Shown: positions 25,249 to 37,831, numbered from the stretch's first letter. The stretch: DNA of 64,000 bases from Acinetobacter sp. ANC 4169 (GCF_002135355.1 NZ_NEGE01000004.1:124001-188000), one strand, 5' to 3'. Notes: a model not told the origin generated them from the sequence alone. A program made the numbers and translations.

Positions 25249-25809
25249 CTAGTCCAATATAATCGGATTATTTTCTAACTCGTTGTTTTGCTCTTTAACA
25301 GATTGTGCATAAAACTGGGTGAGCACTGCACCAATATGCCTCACTCCTATCACCACAGCCAGGCGAAACTGTTGTTCAATCAGTTGAGCAATCATATTTT
25401 GGCAAATTTCATCCCAGATTATTTGCTGAGTAGCAGTTTTAATCCCGCGATCAATCACAATTTCAACTTTTCTTTCACATAAATTGATGTAAAGAAGTAC
25501 ACCACTGTTAAATTCAGTATCCCACACTCCGAGTTCAGCGAACAACTGTCGTGCGCGCATGCGAGTATTCTGAAAATAAGCTTGATTAACAGGTAAATGA
25601 CCTTCTATCACCACCTGTATTTCACCAACATGCCCCTGTTCAGCCTCAGTCACCGCTTGCGCGATAGCAGCCTGATCCTGTTTGGAAAAATAGCGCTTCG
25701 TGGCAGGCATATATAAAAAATGCTTCAACCAGCGCTTAAAACTGGGCTGATTCACTTCTGCTGTTTTAGGTTGTGTGACAATCTCTGTCGTATCTGTTTT
25801 TGTTACCAT
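25249..25809 (-). CDS. TPM-domain protein without export signal
   Basis: 186 residues. No signal peptide or clear membrane span. From about residue 40 a TPM-type fold is suggested: FSKQDQAAIAQAVTEAEQ, then GEIQVVIEGHLPV, a strand GVLLYINLCERKVEIVIDRGI and a helical end. TPM domains occur in YgcG-like and photosystem-assembly proteins; phosphatase activity has been proposed for some. It overlaps the upstream TPM gene by seven bases and ends the lemA operon. The missing signal suggests it stays on the cytoplasmic side, unlike its partner. The exact role is unknown. Confidence 0.75.
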   Translation of the reverse strand: MVTKTDTTEIVTQPKTAEVNQPSFKRWLKHFLYMPATKRYFSKQDQAAIAQAVTEAEQGHVGEIQVVIEGHLPVNQAYFQNTRMRARQLFAELGVWDTEFNSGVLLYINLCERKVEIVIDRGIKTATQQIIWDEICQNMIAQLIEQQFRLAVVIGVRHIGAVLTQFYAQSVKEQNNELENNPIILD

Positions 25810-26864
25810 GATCCTGATGCGCCTCCCCCGCCAAAGCCGCCACCACCGCCGCTATAACCACCGCCAAAACCGCCACCTCCTCTACCCCCTCCACGACCGG
25901 CAGATGAAAGTACAAGCTGGAAAATGGTTTGTGCAATAGCAGTAATCAGTAAAAAGAAAATCCCACCACCAATCAATAAACTTGTCACAATACCTGCGCC
26001 ATTGACCAGACCGGCGACAGTTCCTGCAACAGCAGCAGTAGATGCACTTAAAGGTTTACCCACAATAAACGAACCTATAATGCCCGCAATTAAAATAAAC
26101 AGGGCTGTACTAAAAGTTTTCTCTTTCGCCTGTTGTTCATGCAAGGCTTTTTCTTGCCGTTCTTTCAGTTCCTGCGCAGCATTCGCTGCAACTTCAGGAT
26201 CCATATTTAAAATACGTTCAATCTCGGCCAAACCTGCATCAATGCCTTGGGCATATTGAGCCTGCTTGAAATAAGGTGTAATTTTTTGATTAATAATCCG
26301 ACTGACTATTATATCCGGCAGTACACCTTCCAGCCCATATCCGGTTAAAATCTGGATACGGCGATCATTCACCGCAATCGTCATAAGCAGACCATTATCT
26401 TGCTTGGCAGATCCAAGTTGCCATTTTTCAGCCACCCGCATGGCAAAATCAAAAATATCTTCCTGACCTGTCGTCGGGACAATCACCACACCAATTTGCG
26501 CCTTGCCCTGTTCATGCAGGTTGAGAATCCGTTGACTGATCTCCTGCTTTTCACCAGCACTAAGCAAATTTGCCTGATCCACAACCGGTTCATTTAAAGT
26601 CGGCAGTCCACGTATCGATTCACCCTCTGCCATATCATTGGCAATTTGAGCTTGCTGGGCTTGTTCAGCTGGTGGTGAAGGTGTTTGCTGCTTTTGATTG
26701 GTCGCCTGTTGCTCCTGAATAACTTTCCCCACAATCACTGCTTCTTCGTTATCTGTAGCCGTTGCCACTTCAGCTAAAGCAAATGGGCTAGACAATACTA
26801 CACAACACAGCATCAGCAGTTGCAAAACAATAGCGAGAGAATTTTTCTTTTCTGGAGCAAGCAT
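25803..26864 (-). CDS. YgcG-type TPM-domain membrane protein with Gly-rich tail
   Basis: 353 residues. A signal peptide (about 9-31, ending FALA) is followed by a Gln/Ala-rich spacer. The TPM domain (about 90-220) holds VDQANLLSAGEKQEI, GVVIVPTT and the run DNGLLMTIAVNDRRIQILTG with GLEGVLPD. A charged helix, two hydrophobic segments and a tail GGGRGGGGFGGG with a final SGSW complete it. That architecture is standard for YgcG-family proteins, which sit in the cytoplasmic membrane and are usually paired with LemA. The gene lies 30 bases after lemA. Function is not settled for the family. Confidence 0.85.
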   Translation of the reverse strand: MLAPEKKNSLAIVLQLLMLCCVVLSSPFALAEVATATDNEEAVIVGKVIQEQQATNQKQQTPSPPAEQAQQAQIANDMAEGESIRGLPTLNEPVVDQANLLSAGEKQEISQRILNLHEQGKAQIGVVIVPTTGQEDIFDFAMRVAEKWQLGSAKQDNGLLMTIAVNDRRIQILTGYGLEGVLPDIIVSRIINQKITPYFKQAQYAQGIDAGLAEIERILNMDPEVAANAAQELKERQEKALHEQQAKEKTFSTALFILIAGIIGSFIVGKPLSASTAAVAGTVAGLVNGAGIVTSLLIGGGIFFLLITAIAQTIFQLVLSSAGRGGGRGGGGFGGGYSGGGGGFGGGGASGSW

Positions 26865-26894
26865 AGATGCATCCTTTTCTATTCAAATACGCTT

Positions 26895-27485
26895 TTAATT
26901 AAATGACACCTTAGGTGCAGTTTGTGCACCCTGCTCGGCACTGAAATTCGGTTTGGGATCCATGCCAATCACTTTGGCTGTCATCACCTGCGGGAACTGA
27001 CGTGAATAAGCATTAAAATCTTGAACTGTGGTGATATAACGGTTACGCGCCACCGCAATCCGGTTTTCAGTACCTTCCAGTTGTACCTGTAAATCACGGA
27101 ACTGCTCGTTCGCCTTTAAGTCAGGATAATTTTCAGATACAGCAATCAAGCGTGACAATGCAGTGGTCATCTGTGCCTGAGCTTCCTGATACTTCTGGAA
27201 TAAAGCCGGATCTTCCAATACTTCTTTATCTACCTTTAAACCGGCCACATTGGCACGTGCCTGAGTCACTTCAGTCAATACCTGCTCTTCATGCGTGGCA
27301 TAGCCTTTGACGACATTGACCAGATTAGGAACCAAATCTGCACGGCGTTGATACTGGTTCTGCACTTCTGCCCAAGAAGCGGTTACAGCCTCGTCCTTCA
27401 CCTGTAAAGTGTTATAGCCACAGCCTGATAAGGTCAGCGTACTGGCCAGCACCAAAGTAACAAATGTTTTTTTCATAAAATTCAT
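26895..27485 (-). CDS. lemA: LemA-family lipoprotein
   Basis: 196 residues from the ATG at 27485 (GAGG nine bases before). The signal peptide ends in a lipobox TLSGC, so the mature protein is likely a lipoprotein. The rest is the LemA helical bundle: VQNQYQRRADLVPNLVNVVKG, then EEQVLTEVTQARAN, and near the end NRYITTVQDFNAYSRQFP. LemA is widespread and often sits with YgcG/TPM proteins, as here; its biochemical role is unknown. It is the first gene of the three-gene operon. An ATG nine bases further in is an alternative start. Confidence 0.9.
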   Translation of the reverse strand: MNFMKKTFVTLVLASTLTLSGCGYNTLQVKDEAVTASWAEVQNQYQRRADLVPNLVNVVKGYATHEEQVLTEVTQARANVAGLKVDKEVLEDPALFQKYQEAQAQMTTALSRLIAVSENYPDLKANEQFRDLQVQLEGTENRIAVARNRYITTVQDFNAYSRQFPQVMTAKVIGMDPKPNFSAEQGAQTAPKVSFN

Positions 27486-27600
27486 TGTGCTATTCCTCAA
27501 TTATTTATTTGTATTTGTTTAAATAATTTTATTGTAAACATATTTACCCTTCAGTTTTGTTTGATTTATTTAGCATTCAAACCTTTTACTGGGGAAAATA

Positions 27601-27626
27601 AAAAAGCCCGATCATCAATCGAGCTT
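27601..27626 (-). terminator. terminator after the di-iron-type hydrolase gene
   Basis: AAGCTCGAT / ATCGGGCTT stem (one mismatch) followed by T-rich sequence on the minus strand, about 19 bases after the stop. Confidence 0.7.
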
Positions 27627-27644
27627 AATCAACAAAAATTATGA

Positions 27645-28529
27645 TCAGCTATACGCGACTGCTGAAAATTCTTTTTGAAATTCTGGATGTAAATATTCTG
27701 TCGCCAGTCGCTGCTTCCACTCATTAACAATATCTGTATAGTCAATTTCAGAAGGATGAAAATCGGCTTTAAAATAGGATAAATATTCAGGTAACAACTG
27801 TACGAACATTTTTCCAATTAAATAGATCCCTAGAAGATTACCCCCCACTTTAGGCAGGCTTTGCTTTTTATCTTGCCAAAATAACCGTGTGGCTGAATAG
27901 AAGGTCAAGCTGGCAAAACCGGTGGTGACACTGCGCATAATCATCTTGCGGATTTTATCATCACCATAAACCGCCTGATAAACATCAAATGCTACCGCGC
28001 GATGTTCAATCTCTTCAATTGCATGCCAAACCCAGAGCTTGACCGTATCTTCATCCATCGTCGCCAAAATTTCAGGATGTCGCAAAATATATCCACCAAG
28101 CAAAGCGGTAAAATGCTCAAAGGCACAGGTAATCGCCAGCTGGATTTTTGGATGCAGTCCTTTTACATAACTGTTTTTACGCTCCAGCCAGGCTTGAAAA
28201 CGATCCAGATGATAATCATCACGACGCCACGCAGCATTAAACTCTGCATGTGCTTTGGAATGCATGGCTTCCTGTCCGATAAATGCAGCGATCTGTGCCT
28301 GAAGTTTTTCATCTTTCACTTTATCGCGTACATTACGCACACTATGTACAAAGAACTGCTCCCCAATCGGAAAAGTGGAAGATAACGCAGTCAGCAAATG
28401 CGACATGATGGGTGAATTGGCAAAGTAATGTCGACGAATCGCTTTGGGATTAAATTGCGGTTTACGCACCGTAATCCCGATAGCTTTTGGACGATTTTGA
28501 TATGATTTTTTTGCCGTCACTTGGGTCAT
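27645..28529 (-). CDS. predicted metal-dependent hydrolase (PF10118-type, di-iron-like helical protein)
   Basis: 294 residues from the ATG at 28529 (AAGG seven bases before). Possible metal ligands lie in IGQEAMHSKAH and in HAIEEIEHRAVAFDVY, a pair of Glu/His motifs typical of this uncharacterised family. One or two hydrophobic segments lie near residues 200-245. Proteins of this family are annotated as metal-dependent hydrolases, but substrates are unknown and the ligand set resembles ferritin-like di-iron proteins. It stands alone between lemA and gltD with its own terminator. Confidence 0.8.
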   Translation of the reverse strand: MTQVTAKKSYQNRPKAIGITVRKPQFNPKAIRRHYFANSPIMSHLLTALSSTFPIGEQFFVHSVRNVRDKVKDEKLQAQIAAFIGQEAMHSKAHAEFNAAWRRDDYHLDRFQAWLERKNSYVKGLHPKIQLAITCAFEHFTALLGGYILRHPEILATMDEDTVKLWVWHAIEEIEHRAVAFDVYQAVYGDDKIRKMIMRSVTTGFASLTFYSATRLFWQDKKQSLPKVGGNLLGIYLIGKMFVQLLPEYLSYFKADFHPSEIDYTDIVNEWKQRLATEYLHPEFQKEFSAVAYS

Positions 28530-28654
28530 GCTGTTACCTTTTTTAATAAATAGGCTTATCAGCAAGTATGCAAACTAAATCTCCATAGCTATATGGCAAG
28601 AATGCTTATTGGATTTGCGAAAAGGTTCATTCTGTATTAAATCCCAATACTTAA

Positions 28655-28800
28655 AAGTAAAGAGTTCCCTCTCCCTTTGGGAGATGAGAATCCTCAGAAT
28701 ATATTTTCAGCCCGCAAGTGAAAGGTATTTTCACATACTCACAATCTACTTTTGAAATCCCCCTCTCTCTAACTCTCTCCCTAAGGAGAGAGAACTTTTA
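28655..28800. repeat. REP/MITE-like element with inverted pyrimidine-rich ends
   Basis: The left end AAAGAGTTCCCTCTCCCTTT and the reverse complement of the right end AAAAGTTCTCTCTCCTTAGG are alike over about 25 bases, about 145 bases apart. Each end also folds on itself (CTCCCTTTGGGAG, CTCTCCCTAAGGAGAGAG). This fits a paired REP unit or small non-autonomous element. Only one copy is in the window. Confidence 0.55.
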
Positions 28801-28854
28801 CGTATTTAATGAATTGCACAAAATCATATTTCAGTTATAAACCTTCTCTAAAAT

Positions 28855-28879
28855 AAAAAACCCGCCTAAGCGGGTTTTT
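28855..28879 (-). terminator. terminator of gltBD
   Basis: AAACCCGC-CTAA-GCGGGTTT stem with an A-run to the left (T-run on the minus strand), 28 bases after the gltD stop. Confidence 0.9.
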
Positions 28880-28906
28880 CAAAATTCATCTGAAATTTAA
28901 ATCAGA

Positions 28907-30361
<1,455 letters not shown>

Positions 30362-30401
30362 TTATCCGCTACACCTGCCTATCAATCTGCAAGTAGTGGA
30401 A

Positions 30402-33400
30402 TTATTGTGGATCAGCTTTGGTCGTTTTCAAAAGCGTTTGCAAATTAGCAGCTTTTGGTTTTACAAGCCAGAATTTACGGCTGTAATAATCAAACTCATT
30501 GCGGATCTTGTACGCCCACGCACTACCTGTCTCAGCAATATGCTCATCCAAGATACGAAGCAAGAATTCTTGATGTTCTTCCATCGCCTCTGTAGAAATA
30601 CGGTTTAACTCGATCAGCTCGTGGTTGTAATGGTCAACGAAGTCGTTATCCAGATCAAGTACATAAGCAAAACCGCCCGTCATACCTGCACCGAAGTTAT
30701 GACCTACTTTACCCAGTACAGTCACAATACCGCCAGTCATGTATTCACAGCAGTGATCGCCCGCGCCTTCAATGACAGCAAACGCACCCGAGTTACGTAC
30801 TGCGAAACGCTCACCGGCTGTACCTGCAGCAAACAGTTTACCGCCAGTCGCGCCGTATAGGCAGGTATTACCAATGATCGCTGTTTCCTGAGTTTGGAAC
30901 GGCGAACCTTTCGGTGGGAAGATGGACACGCGACCGCCCGCCATACCTTTACCGACGTAATCGTTGGCATCACCTTCAAGTTTAATATGTAAACCACCGG
31001 CGTTCCATACACCTAAAGACTGACCTGCAGTACCGGTTAGATTTACTTTAACAGGATGTGATTCCATACTGAGGTTGCCATAGCGACGTGCAATTTCACC
31101 TGAAATACGCGCACCAATCGAACGGTCACAGTTACCAATCGTGAAGCTATATTCCCCGCTGATACCCGCTTCAATCGCTGGCAACATTTCTGCCACCATC
31201 TTCTCAGCCAAAATACCTTTGTCGAACGGCGCATTACCTTCAACTTGGCAATATTGCGCCTTACCTTCAGCTGACGGATGTGACTCAAGCAATGCACTCA
31301 AGTCCAAGTGAGCATGTTTATCCGTTTCACCTGGCAACATTTCAAGCAGGTCAGTACGGCCAATCAAGTCTTTCAAGCTTGCAACACCTAGCGCTGCCAA
31401 CCATTCACGGGTTTCTTCCGCAATGAAATGGAAGAAGTTGATCAGCATTTCAGGTTCACCAATATAGTGTTCCTGACGTAAATGATCCTGTTGAGTCGCA
31501 ACACCGGTTGCACAGTTGTTTAAGTGGCAGATACGCAGGTATTTACAACCCAATGCGATCATTGGCGTTGAACCGAAACCAAAGCTTTCTGCACCCAAAA
31601 TCGCAGCTTTCACTACATCCAGACCAGTTTTCAAACCACCATCGGTTTGTACACGGACTTTGCCACGCAAGTCATTCACACGAAGGGCTTGATGCGCCTC
31701 ACTTAAACCCAGTTCCCAAGGCGAACCGGCATGGTGAATTGAAGACAATGGAGAAGCAGCTGTACCACCGTCATAACCAGAAATGGTAATGAAGTCAGCA
31801 TATGCTTTTGCTACACCGGCAGCAATGGTTCCTACACCCGGTTCAGATACCAGTTTCACAGACACCATCGCTTGAGGATTGACCTGTTTCAAGTCAAAAA
31901 TCAATTGTGATAAATCTTCAATTGAGTAAATGTCGTGATGCGGAGGTGGAGAAATGAGGGTTACACCTGGAACTGAATAACGTAAACGTGCGATTAAGCC
32001 GTTTACTTTACCACCTGGTAACTGACCACCTTCACCCGGTTTTGCACCCTGTGCAACTTTAATTTGCAATACTTCAGCAGAAGTCAGGTACGCAGGTGTT
32101 ACACCAAAACGACCAGATGCAATCTGTTTGATTTTCGAGTTACGGATGGTGCCATAACGCGCTGGATCTTCACCGCCCTCACCAGAGTTTGAACGACCAC
32201 CAATGGTGTTCATAGCAATGGCAATGGCTTCATGCGCTTCAGGAGACAACGCACCCAAAGACATCCCAGCAGAGTCGAAACGTGGCAGAATATCTTCAAC
32301 CGATTCAACTTGATCCAGTGCAATTGAATTATCTGTTTTCAATTTCAATAAGTCACGAATCGTGGCCACCGGACGGTTATTCACCAGTTCCGCATATTCT
32401 TTAAAGTCAGCATATTGACCTGAACGAACCGATTTATGCAGTGCATTGATCACGTCCGGGTTAAAGGCGTGGTATTCCTTGTCGAATACGAATTTGAGCA
32501 TACCGCCCTGATCGATTGGCTTACGTGATTTCCACGCCAATGACGCCAGTTTTTTCAGATCATTTTCAAGGTCGGCAAAAGTTGCGCCTTTAATACGGCT
32601 TGGTACACCGGTGAAGCATTTATCAACCACTTCAGTTGACAGACCCACTGCTTCAAATAGCTGACCACCACGGTAAGAAGCAACAGTCGAGATACCCATT
32701 TTTGAAAGTACTTTTAATAAGCCTTTCTCAATCCCTTTACGGAAGTTCGCCTGTGCATGGATTGGATCACCCAGCAGTTCACCTTTCGCGATCAAGTCAT
32801 TGATGACGTCATAAGCCAGGTAAGGATAAATCGCAGTTGCACCAAAGCCCAAGATCACTGCAAATTGATGCGGATCACGTGCCAAACCAGTTTCAACGAT
32901 AATATTGGCATCTGTACGCAGACCAACACTGATCAAATGGTGATGTACCGCACCTGTTGCCATGAGTGCATTGGCAGGCAAGAAACCTTGACGGATTTTC
33001 TTATCCGAAAGTACAAGTAAAGTTTTGCCATCGCGAATGGCTTGAGCAGCCTCGATACAGATGCGTGCAATTGCAGCTTCTAAACCTTCATCTTCAGCAT
33101 AGTTCAAGTCGATATCTGCAATTTCGTAACCTTTACGACCAAGGGTACGGATTTGATGCATTTTCGAATTTGAAAGCACTGGGCTGGAGATGATCAAACG
33201 GTCTGCATGTTCAGGGCTTTGCTCGAATACGTTTTGTTCGCGACCCAGGCAAGTTTCCAATGACATTACAATCGATTCGCGTAATGGGTCGATTGGCGGA
33301 TTGGTTACCTGTGCAAACTGTTGACGGAAGTAATCTGATACATGGCGCACCTGGCGAGACAATACCGCCATTGGAGTATCATCACCCATTGAACCCACAG

Positions 33401-34883
33401 CTTCCTGACCGCTTTCTGCGATTGGACGAAGCAACTGGTCACGCTCCTCAAAGGTCACCATAAACATTTTTTGTGAAGCTTTTAGCTCATCGCCTTTTAA
33501 GCCTTGATCACATAAATATTCTTCCAGTTCTGGACTACCTTGAACGCGTACGGAATTTTCACGTAACCATTCACGGTAAGGACGCATTTTTTTCAAATGG
33601 TTGCTGACATCTTTAGTGTCAAGCATTTTGCCAGTGAAAGTATCGATAACCAGAATTTGACCCGGGCCAACACGACCTTTAGAAATTACATCTTCAGGCT
33701 GATAACCCCAAACACCAATTTCTGATGCAAGCGTGATGTAACCATTTTTAGTAATCACCCAACGTGCTGGACGCAAGCCATTACGATCCAGCATACAGAT
33801 CGCATGACGACCATCCTGAATTACCAAGCCAGCCGGACCATCCCAGGCTTCCATGTGTTTAGAGTTGAATTCATAAAATGCACGTAGGTCAGCATCTAAA
33901 GTTTCAACGTTTTGCCAAGCCGGTGGAACCAGCATACGAAGTGCACGGAACAGATCCATGCCACCACCGACAAGAATCTCAAGCATGTTATCCAGGCTTG
34001 AAGAGTCTGAACCGGTACGGTTTACAATCGGGTTAAGATCGGTTAAGCCAGGTAATAGCGGGTTTTCGAATTTTGGTGTACGGGCCATTGCCCAGTTACG
34101 GTTTGCAGTAATGGTATTAATTTCACCATTATGCGCCAGATAACGGAACGGCTGTGCTAAAGGCCAACGCGGTAAAGTGTTGGTCGAGAAACGTTGGTGG
34201 AACACCACAATATGAGATTCCAGACGTTCATCTGCCAAGTCTGTGTAAAAGTCAGCAATCGCTTCAGGCATCATCAAGCCTTTATAGCTAATCACTGTAG
34301 AACACAAAGTAGTCACATAGAATGATGGATCATTGGTTAACTGTTGTTCTGCACGACGACGTGCCAAGAACAATTTACGGTTAAACTCGACCTCAGTCAC
34401 ACCCATCGGGCAATTGACAATAATCTGTTCGAATGCAGGTAAAGACTGCATTGCAATTTCACCAAGCGCATCGTTATTGGTTGGAATAACACGCCAAGCG
34501 AGAACTTTAAGACCTTCAGATTCAATTTCTTTGGCCAACACTTGTTTAGAATGTGCAGCAATTGCTGGGTCTACATTTAAAAATACGGTACCGACAGCAA
34601 AAATTTCGCTTAAAGTGATATCACTTAATTTTTTTGCTTCTTCACGGAAGAATTTCTTCGGCATTGCCAAGAGCAGACCACAACCATCCCCTGTCTTACC
34701 ATCTGCGGCAATACCACCACGGTGTGTCATGCAGCTAAGACTATGCATAGCGGTCTTGACGAGATCATGGCTAGCATCACCCTGCATATGGGCGATTAGA
34801 CCGAAACCACAGTTATCTTTAAACTCATCCGGTTGGTATAAACCTTGAGCGGGAGCTACAGTATTAGGCGATGGCATGTGCAT
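30402..34883 (-). CDS. gltB: glutamate synthase (NADPH) large subunit
   Basis: 1493 residues, normal for GltB. The propeptide ends before Cys24 in [14 protein letters not shown], the N-terminal nucleophile of the class II glutaminase domain. The central and FMN-binding synthase domains follow ([44 protein letters not shown]), and a cysteine set [15 protein letters not shown] supports a 3Fe-4S centre. The C-terminal right-handed helix repeats ([20 protein letters not shown]) are present. AAGAAGG lies seven bases before the ATG at 34883. It assimilates ammonia together with GltD. Confidence 0.98.
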   Translation of the reverse strand: MHMPSPNTVAPAQGLYQPDEFKDNCGFGLIAHMQGDASHDLVKTAMHSLSCMTHRGGIAADGKTGDGCGLLLAMPKKFFREEAKKLSDITLSEIFAVGTVFLNVDPAIAAHSKQVLAKEIESEGLKVLAWRVIPTNNDALGEIAMQSLPAFEQIIVNCPMGVTEVEFNRKLFLARRRAEQQLTNDPSFYVTTLCSTVISYKGLMMPEAIADFYTDLADERLESHIVVFHQRFSTNTLPRWPLAQPFRYLAHNGEINTITANRNWAMARTPKFENPLLPGLTDLNPIVNRTGSDSSSLDNMLEILVGGGMDLFRALRMLVPPAWQNVETLDADLRAFYEFNSKHMEAWDGPAGLVIQDGRHAICMLDRNGLRPARWVITKNGYITLASEIGVWGYQPEDVISKGRVGPGQILVIDTFTGKMLDTKDVSNHLKKMRPYREWLRENSVRVQGSPELEEYLCDQGLKGDELKASQKMFMVTFEERDQLLRPIAESGQEAVGSMGDDTPMAVLSRQVRHVSDYFRQQFAQVTNPPIDPLRESIVMSLETCLGREQNVFEQSPEHADRLIISSPVLSNSKMHQIRTLGRKGYEIADIDLNYAEDEGLEAAIARICIEAAQAIRDGKTLLVLSDKKIRQGFLPANALMATGAVHHHLISVGLRTDANIIVETGLARDPHQFAVILGFGATAIYPYLAYDVINDLIAKGELLGDPIHAQANFRKGIEKGLLKVLSKMGISTVASYRGGQLFEAVGLSTEVVDKCFTGVPSRIKGATFADLENDLKKLASLAWKSRKPIDQGGMLKFVFDKEYHAFNPDVINALHKSVRSGQYADFKEYAELVNNRPVATIRDLLKLKTDNSIALDQVESVEDILPRFDSAGMSLGALSPEAHEAIAIAMNTIGGRSNSGEGGEDPARYGTIRNSKIKQIASGRFGVTPAYLTSAEVLQIKVAQGAKPGEGGQLPGGKVNGLIARLRYSVPGVTLISPPPHHDIYSIEDLSQLIFDLKQVNPQAMVSVKLVSEPGVGTIAAGVAKAYADFITISGYDGGTAASPLSSIHHAGSPWELGLSEAHQALRVNDLRGKVRVQTDGGLKTGLDVVKAAILGAESFGFGSTPMIALGCKYLRICHLNNCATGVATQQDHLRQEHYIGEPEMLINFFHFIAEETREWLAALGVASLKDLIGRTDLLEMLPGETDKHAHLDLSALLESHPSAEGKAQYCQVEGNAPFDKGILAEKMVAEMLPAIEAGISGEYSFTIGNCDRSIGARISGEIARRYGNLSMESHPVKVNLTGTAGQSLGVWNAGGLHIKLEGDANDYVGKGMAGGRVSIFPPKGSPFQTQETAIIGNTCLYGATGGKLFAAGTAGERFAVRNSGAFAVIEGAGDHCCEYMTGGIVTVLGKVGHNFGAGMTGGFAYVLDLDNDFVDHYNHELIELNRISTEAMEEHQEFLLRILDEHIAETGSAWAYKIRNEFDYYSRKFWLVKPKAANLQTLLKTTKADPQ

Positions 34884-35330
34884 AGCGTACCCTTCTTTTC
34901 AACATGGCCCATAAAGCGGGCATCTAACAATCAAATATCTTCTTTGCGATTTAGTCCAATTTACTCACTTTAAGATCAATGCTGAGCAAAATCTTTTCAT
35001 CATGCTTAAGATAATCCGATTTTAATCTCTGTACATGAATTAATTGCAAAAATATTTTGCTTCGTTCACGCACTCTTTTAAAGCAGGCATATTTGACGAT
35101 TTCGCACAATCATTGAATCTTTTCGCGCCAAAACAGGGACATTAACTCAATTCATGCACCAATAAAGCAAAAATTATGCCAAACCAAAAATTAAAGTGCT
35201 AAATGTTTTAAATATAGAAATATTAAAATTCCATTAACTTTAGAGTAATTTTCAAGAAACATATTTCGCACTATATTTGTGCATATAAATAATTTTATAA
35301 CTCAAATTGCTCTATTTTAGAACTATATTT
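34884..35330. other. AT-rich gltB leader and promoter region
   Basis: 447 bases without a gene. It contains a possible leftward promoter for gltB and otherwise unremarkable AT-rich sequence, with a small inverted repeat GCAC-TATATTT-GTGC near 35268-35282. No terminator was seen for the SPOR gene. Confidence 0.6.
35020..35049 (-). promoter_or_regulatory. candidate gltB promoter
   Basis: On the minus strand TTGCAA (35049-35044) and TTAAAA (35025-35020) are 18 bases apart, about 135 bases ahead of gltB. Weak match, by inspection only. Confidence 0.3.
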
Positions 35331-36176
35331 TTAATTAAATGGGTCACTAATTTCTTTTTCCGGAATCTTGTTTCCGCTTTGTTTCGGTGCATTCTCAATA
35401 CCCGAATGTGACTGTTGAACATCTACCACATTACCCTGCTCATCACGTCGCGTTACTGTTGTTGTGGTGGTTGCATTTTTAGCATCAGTCTCAGCTACAG
35501 TTGGCTTAGGCTTTGGTAAAGACAATAAGCTTTCATCCACTTTAGGTAATGGCGCAGATTTCAGATTGACCGCATACAGCTTATGATTGGTGCCCATTTC
35601 ATCTGCACCCATGTCATTCACTAAAGAGACATAATTTTTAATATCCTGCACTTTAGGCTGAACAGACTTTGGAAATTGTAGCGGCAATTGCTCTAATACA
35701 CGTTGAGCTTCATCTTTATTTCGATAAATACCATAAAGAAGTACATATTGTTCAATCTGATCCTCACCACTCAAACGTATATAAAAAAAGTTCTTGCGAG
35801 TGGATTGTTTTTTTAAAAAACTGCGAATCACCTCATCTTTGGTTGTACGAAACAATTCGATGCTGCTTGCGTTCTTATTATCATTAATAAACTTGCTACC
35901 ACGAAATTCCGGTTCATAACTTCCAGTAGTCACTACACGTGTAGTCATTTCTAAAGGACGAACTTCATCCTGTAGCGCACCAAGCAAGTTCGTTGCAGCA
36001 ACTTTTTCGGGTTGAATTTGTAGCTCAGACTCCGTTTCCGCAGATTTTTCCACTTCAACTAAAGCATCGCTATCCGTGATTGCCCAAAAAACAAGTGCTG
36101 CAAACAAACACGCCACCCCACACACCAGCCAGATATAGTTTTGGATACGTTGCCATTGTGTACGGAGGGTTGCCAT
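35331..36176 (-). CDS. inner-membrane protein with SPOR-like periplasmic domain
   Basis: 281 residues. A short cytoplasmic N-terminus, one membrane span (about 14-33) and a periplasmic part. The segment about 125-205 (KNFFYIRLSGEDQIEQYVLLYGIYRNKDEAQRVLEQLP and on) has the spacing of a SPOR domain, which binds denuded peptidoglycan at the septum. The C-terminal tail is Thr/Lys/Asn-rich and disordered. The position after aroB matches the DamX slot in gammaproteobacteria (aroK-aroB-damX), although it is shorter than E. coli DamX and the SPOR domain is not at the very end. A role in cell division is inferred. Confidence 0.72.
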   Translation of the reverse strand: MATLRTQWQRIQNYIWLVCGVACLFAALVFWAITDSDALVEVEKSAETESELQIQPEKVAATNLLGALQDEVRPLEMTTRVVTTGSYEPEFRGSKFINDNKNASSIELFRTTKDEVIRSFLKKQSTRKNFFYIRLSGEDQIEQYVLLYGIYRNKDEAQRVLEQLPLQFPKSVQPKVQDIKNYVSLVNDMGADEMGTNHKLYAVNLKSAPLPKVDESLLSLPKPKPTVAETDAKNATTTTTVTRRDEQGNVVDVQQSHSGIENAPKQSGNKIPEKEISDPFN

Positions 36177-36179
36177 GAA

Positions 36180-37265
36180 TTATGCCTTTTCTTGATTCGC
36201 TAAAATCGCCTGTTTCATCAATTCCACATCAAATTCTTTGCTGATAATTGCCTGTCCGAGTGACTTCATCAGCACCAGACGCAATTGACCATTCAGCACT
36301 TTTTTATCATGCGCCATATAGGCAAGAAATTCATCCAGTGGAATAGCTGGGCATTTTACTGGCAAATGAGCACGTTGAATGATTTTTTTTGTACGTTCTA
36401 GATCTTCAAGTGAAATCCAGCCCATACGTTGTGATAAATCAGCCGCCATCACCATACCGGTAGCCACAGCTTCCCCATGCAGCCATACTCCATAACCCAA
36501 ATAGGATTCGATTGCATGGCCAAAAGTATGACCTAAATTCAGCAAGGCACGTTCGCCTTGTTCTTTTTCATCATTGGCGACAATGCGTGCTTTATGGGCA
36601 CAAGAACGATATACAGCTTCGGCCAGTAATTTCGCATCTCGTGCAACCAGACCATCCATATTTTGCTCAAGCCAGATTAAAAAATCACGATCGCCCAATA
36701 AGGCATATTTGATCACTTCTGCTAAGCCCGCAGATAACTCGCGGTCAGGCAAGGTCGAAAGCTGTGACATATCGGCAAGCACAACTTGAGGTTGCTGGAA
36801 AGCCCCGATCATGTTTTTACCGAGTGGATGATTGATCCCGGTTTTCCCGCCCACACTGGAATCGACTTGTGACAAAAGCGTCGTCGGCACCTGAATGAAA
36901 TATACGCCACGCTGGAAACATGCAGATGCAAAACCTGCCATATCACCAATAACTCCACCACCCAAAGCCAGTACTGTCGCATCCCGATTAAAACCCGCTT
37001 CCAGCAAGGCATCAAAAATGAGATTTAAATGTTCAATATTTTTATACTTTTCACCATCAGGCAAGATACATGTCGCAACCGTTTTACCCAAACCTTCAAT
37101 CGCACTGAGGTAATGCTCCAGATATAAAGGCGCCACCGTGGTATTGGTCACTACCATCACCTGTTTTCCGTGGATATACGGTTCAAGTAATGATTGAGGA
37201 TCTAAATCACTGCCAATAAAGATAGGATAGCGACGATCACCGAGTTCAACATGTAAAGTTTGCAT
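36180..37265 (-). CDS. aroB: 3-dehydroquinate synthase
   Basis: 361 residues. NAD-binding and active-site segments are evident: [56 protein letters not shown] and [11 protein letters not shown], which supplies zinc-binding histidines. It converts DAHP to 3-dehydroquinate in the shikimate pathway. It lies 17 bases after aroK and three bases before the SPOR-type gene, so all are one transcript from pilM. Confidence 0.97.
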   Translation of the reverse strand: MQTLHVELGDRRYPIFIGSDLDPQSLLEPYIHGKQVMVVTNTTVAPLYLEHYLSAIEGLGKTVATCILPDGEKYKNIEHLNLIFDALLEAGFNRDATVLALGGGVIGDMAGFASACFQRGVYFIQVPTTLLSQVDSSVGGKTGINHPLGKNMIGAFQQPQVVLADMSQLSTLPDRELSAGLAEVIKYALLGDRDFLIWLEQNMDGLVARDAKLLAEAVYRSCAHKARIVANDEKEQGERALLNLGHTFGHAIESYLGYGVWLHGEAVATGMVMAADLSQRMGWISLEDLERTKKIIQRAHLPVKCPAIPLDEFLAYMAHDKKVLNGQLRLVLMKSLGQAIISKEFDVELMKQAILANQEKA

Positions 37266-37282
37266 GAAATTAAAACCGTTAA

Positions 37283-37831
37283 TTAGACTAACTTTGCTTC
37301 TTGAGAAACAATCATATGTAAGATTTTTTGCGCTAAATCACGAGCAGCACCCTGATTCGTTTCAATAATATAATCTGCTATTTCACGATATAAGGGATCA
37401 CGAATAGCCAATAAATCACGTAACTTTTGTTCAGGATTTTCAACTTGCAGTAAAGGACGGTTTTTATCCCGATAAGTGCGCTGTAATTGAATTTCGACAG
37501 GAGTATAAAGGTAAACAACGATTCCACGTTGTTTTAAGAATTCACGATTAGGTGACTGGGTCACCGCCCCACCACCGGTTGCAATAACCAGCTGTGAACG
37601 AGCAGTAAGTTCATCAATCACCATTGTTTCACGATTACGAAATCCCTTTTCACCTTCTTTTTCAAAGATCCAAGGAATTGTCGCACCTGTTTTACGCTCA
37701 ATTTCCTGATCACTATCAAGAAACTCTCGCCCCAACAGTTCCGCTAAATGACGACCAACAGTTGTTTTCCCAGCCCCCATTGGCCCTACCAAATAGACAT
37801 TTGGCAGGGTTTCAAACTCATTGCTTGGCAA
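37283..37831 (-). CDS. aroK: shikimate kinase (TTG start)
   Basis: 182 residues. The P-loop GPMGAGKTT (16-24), the shikimate-binding [11 protein letters not shown] and FRNRE, and the ATGGGAV loop are intact. The open frame begins at a TTG, with AGGTGA a few bases before it. No in-frame ATG exists before the Met inside the P-loop, so TTG is almost certainly the true start. Following pilQ and preceding aroB is the standard gammaproteobacterial arrangement. Confidence 0.95.
   Translation of the reverse strand: MPSNEFETLPNVYLVGPMGAGKTTVGRHLAELLGREFLDSDQEIERKTGATIPWIFEKEGEKGFRNRETMVIDELTARSQLVIATGGGAVTQSPNREFLKQRGIVVYLYTPVEIQLQRTYRDKNRPLLQVENPEQKLRDLLAIRDPLYREIADYIIETNQGAARDLAQKILHMIVSQEAKLV

Larger units (their letters stand above)
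28530..28906. other. intergenic region with REP-like inverted element
   Basis: 377 bases without a gene. It holds the promoter side of the hydrolase gene, the inverted-repeat element at about 28655-28800, and the gltD terminator at 28855-28879. No open frame with a ribosome site was found. Confidence 0.7.

Noticed and set aside
28655..28800. Repeat ends as CRISPR repeats or a small insertion sequence
   Set aside because: Only two inverted ends, no spacer array and no transposase frame.
34333..34848. Rightward 171-codon open frame opposite the start of gltB
   Set aside because: Antisense shadow of a strongly conserved coding region.
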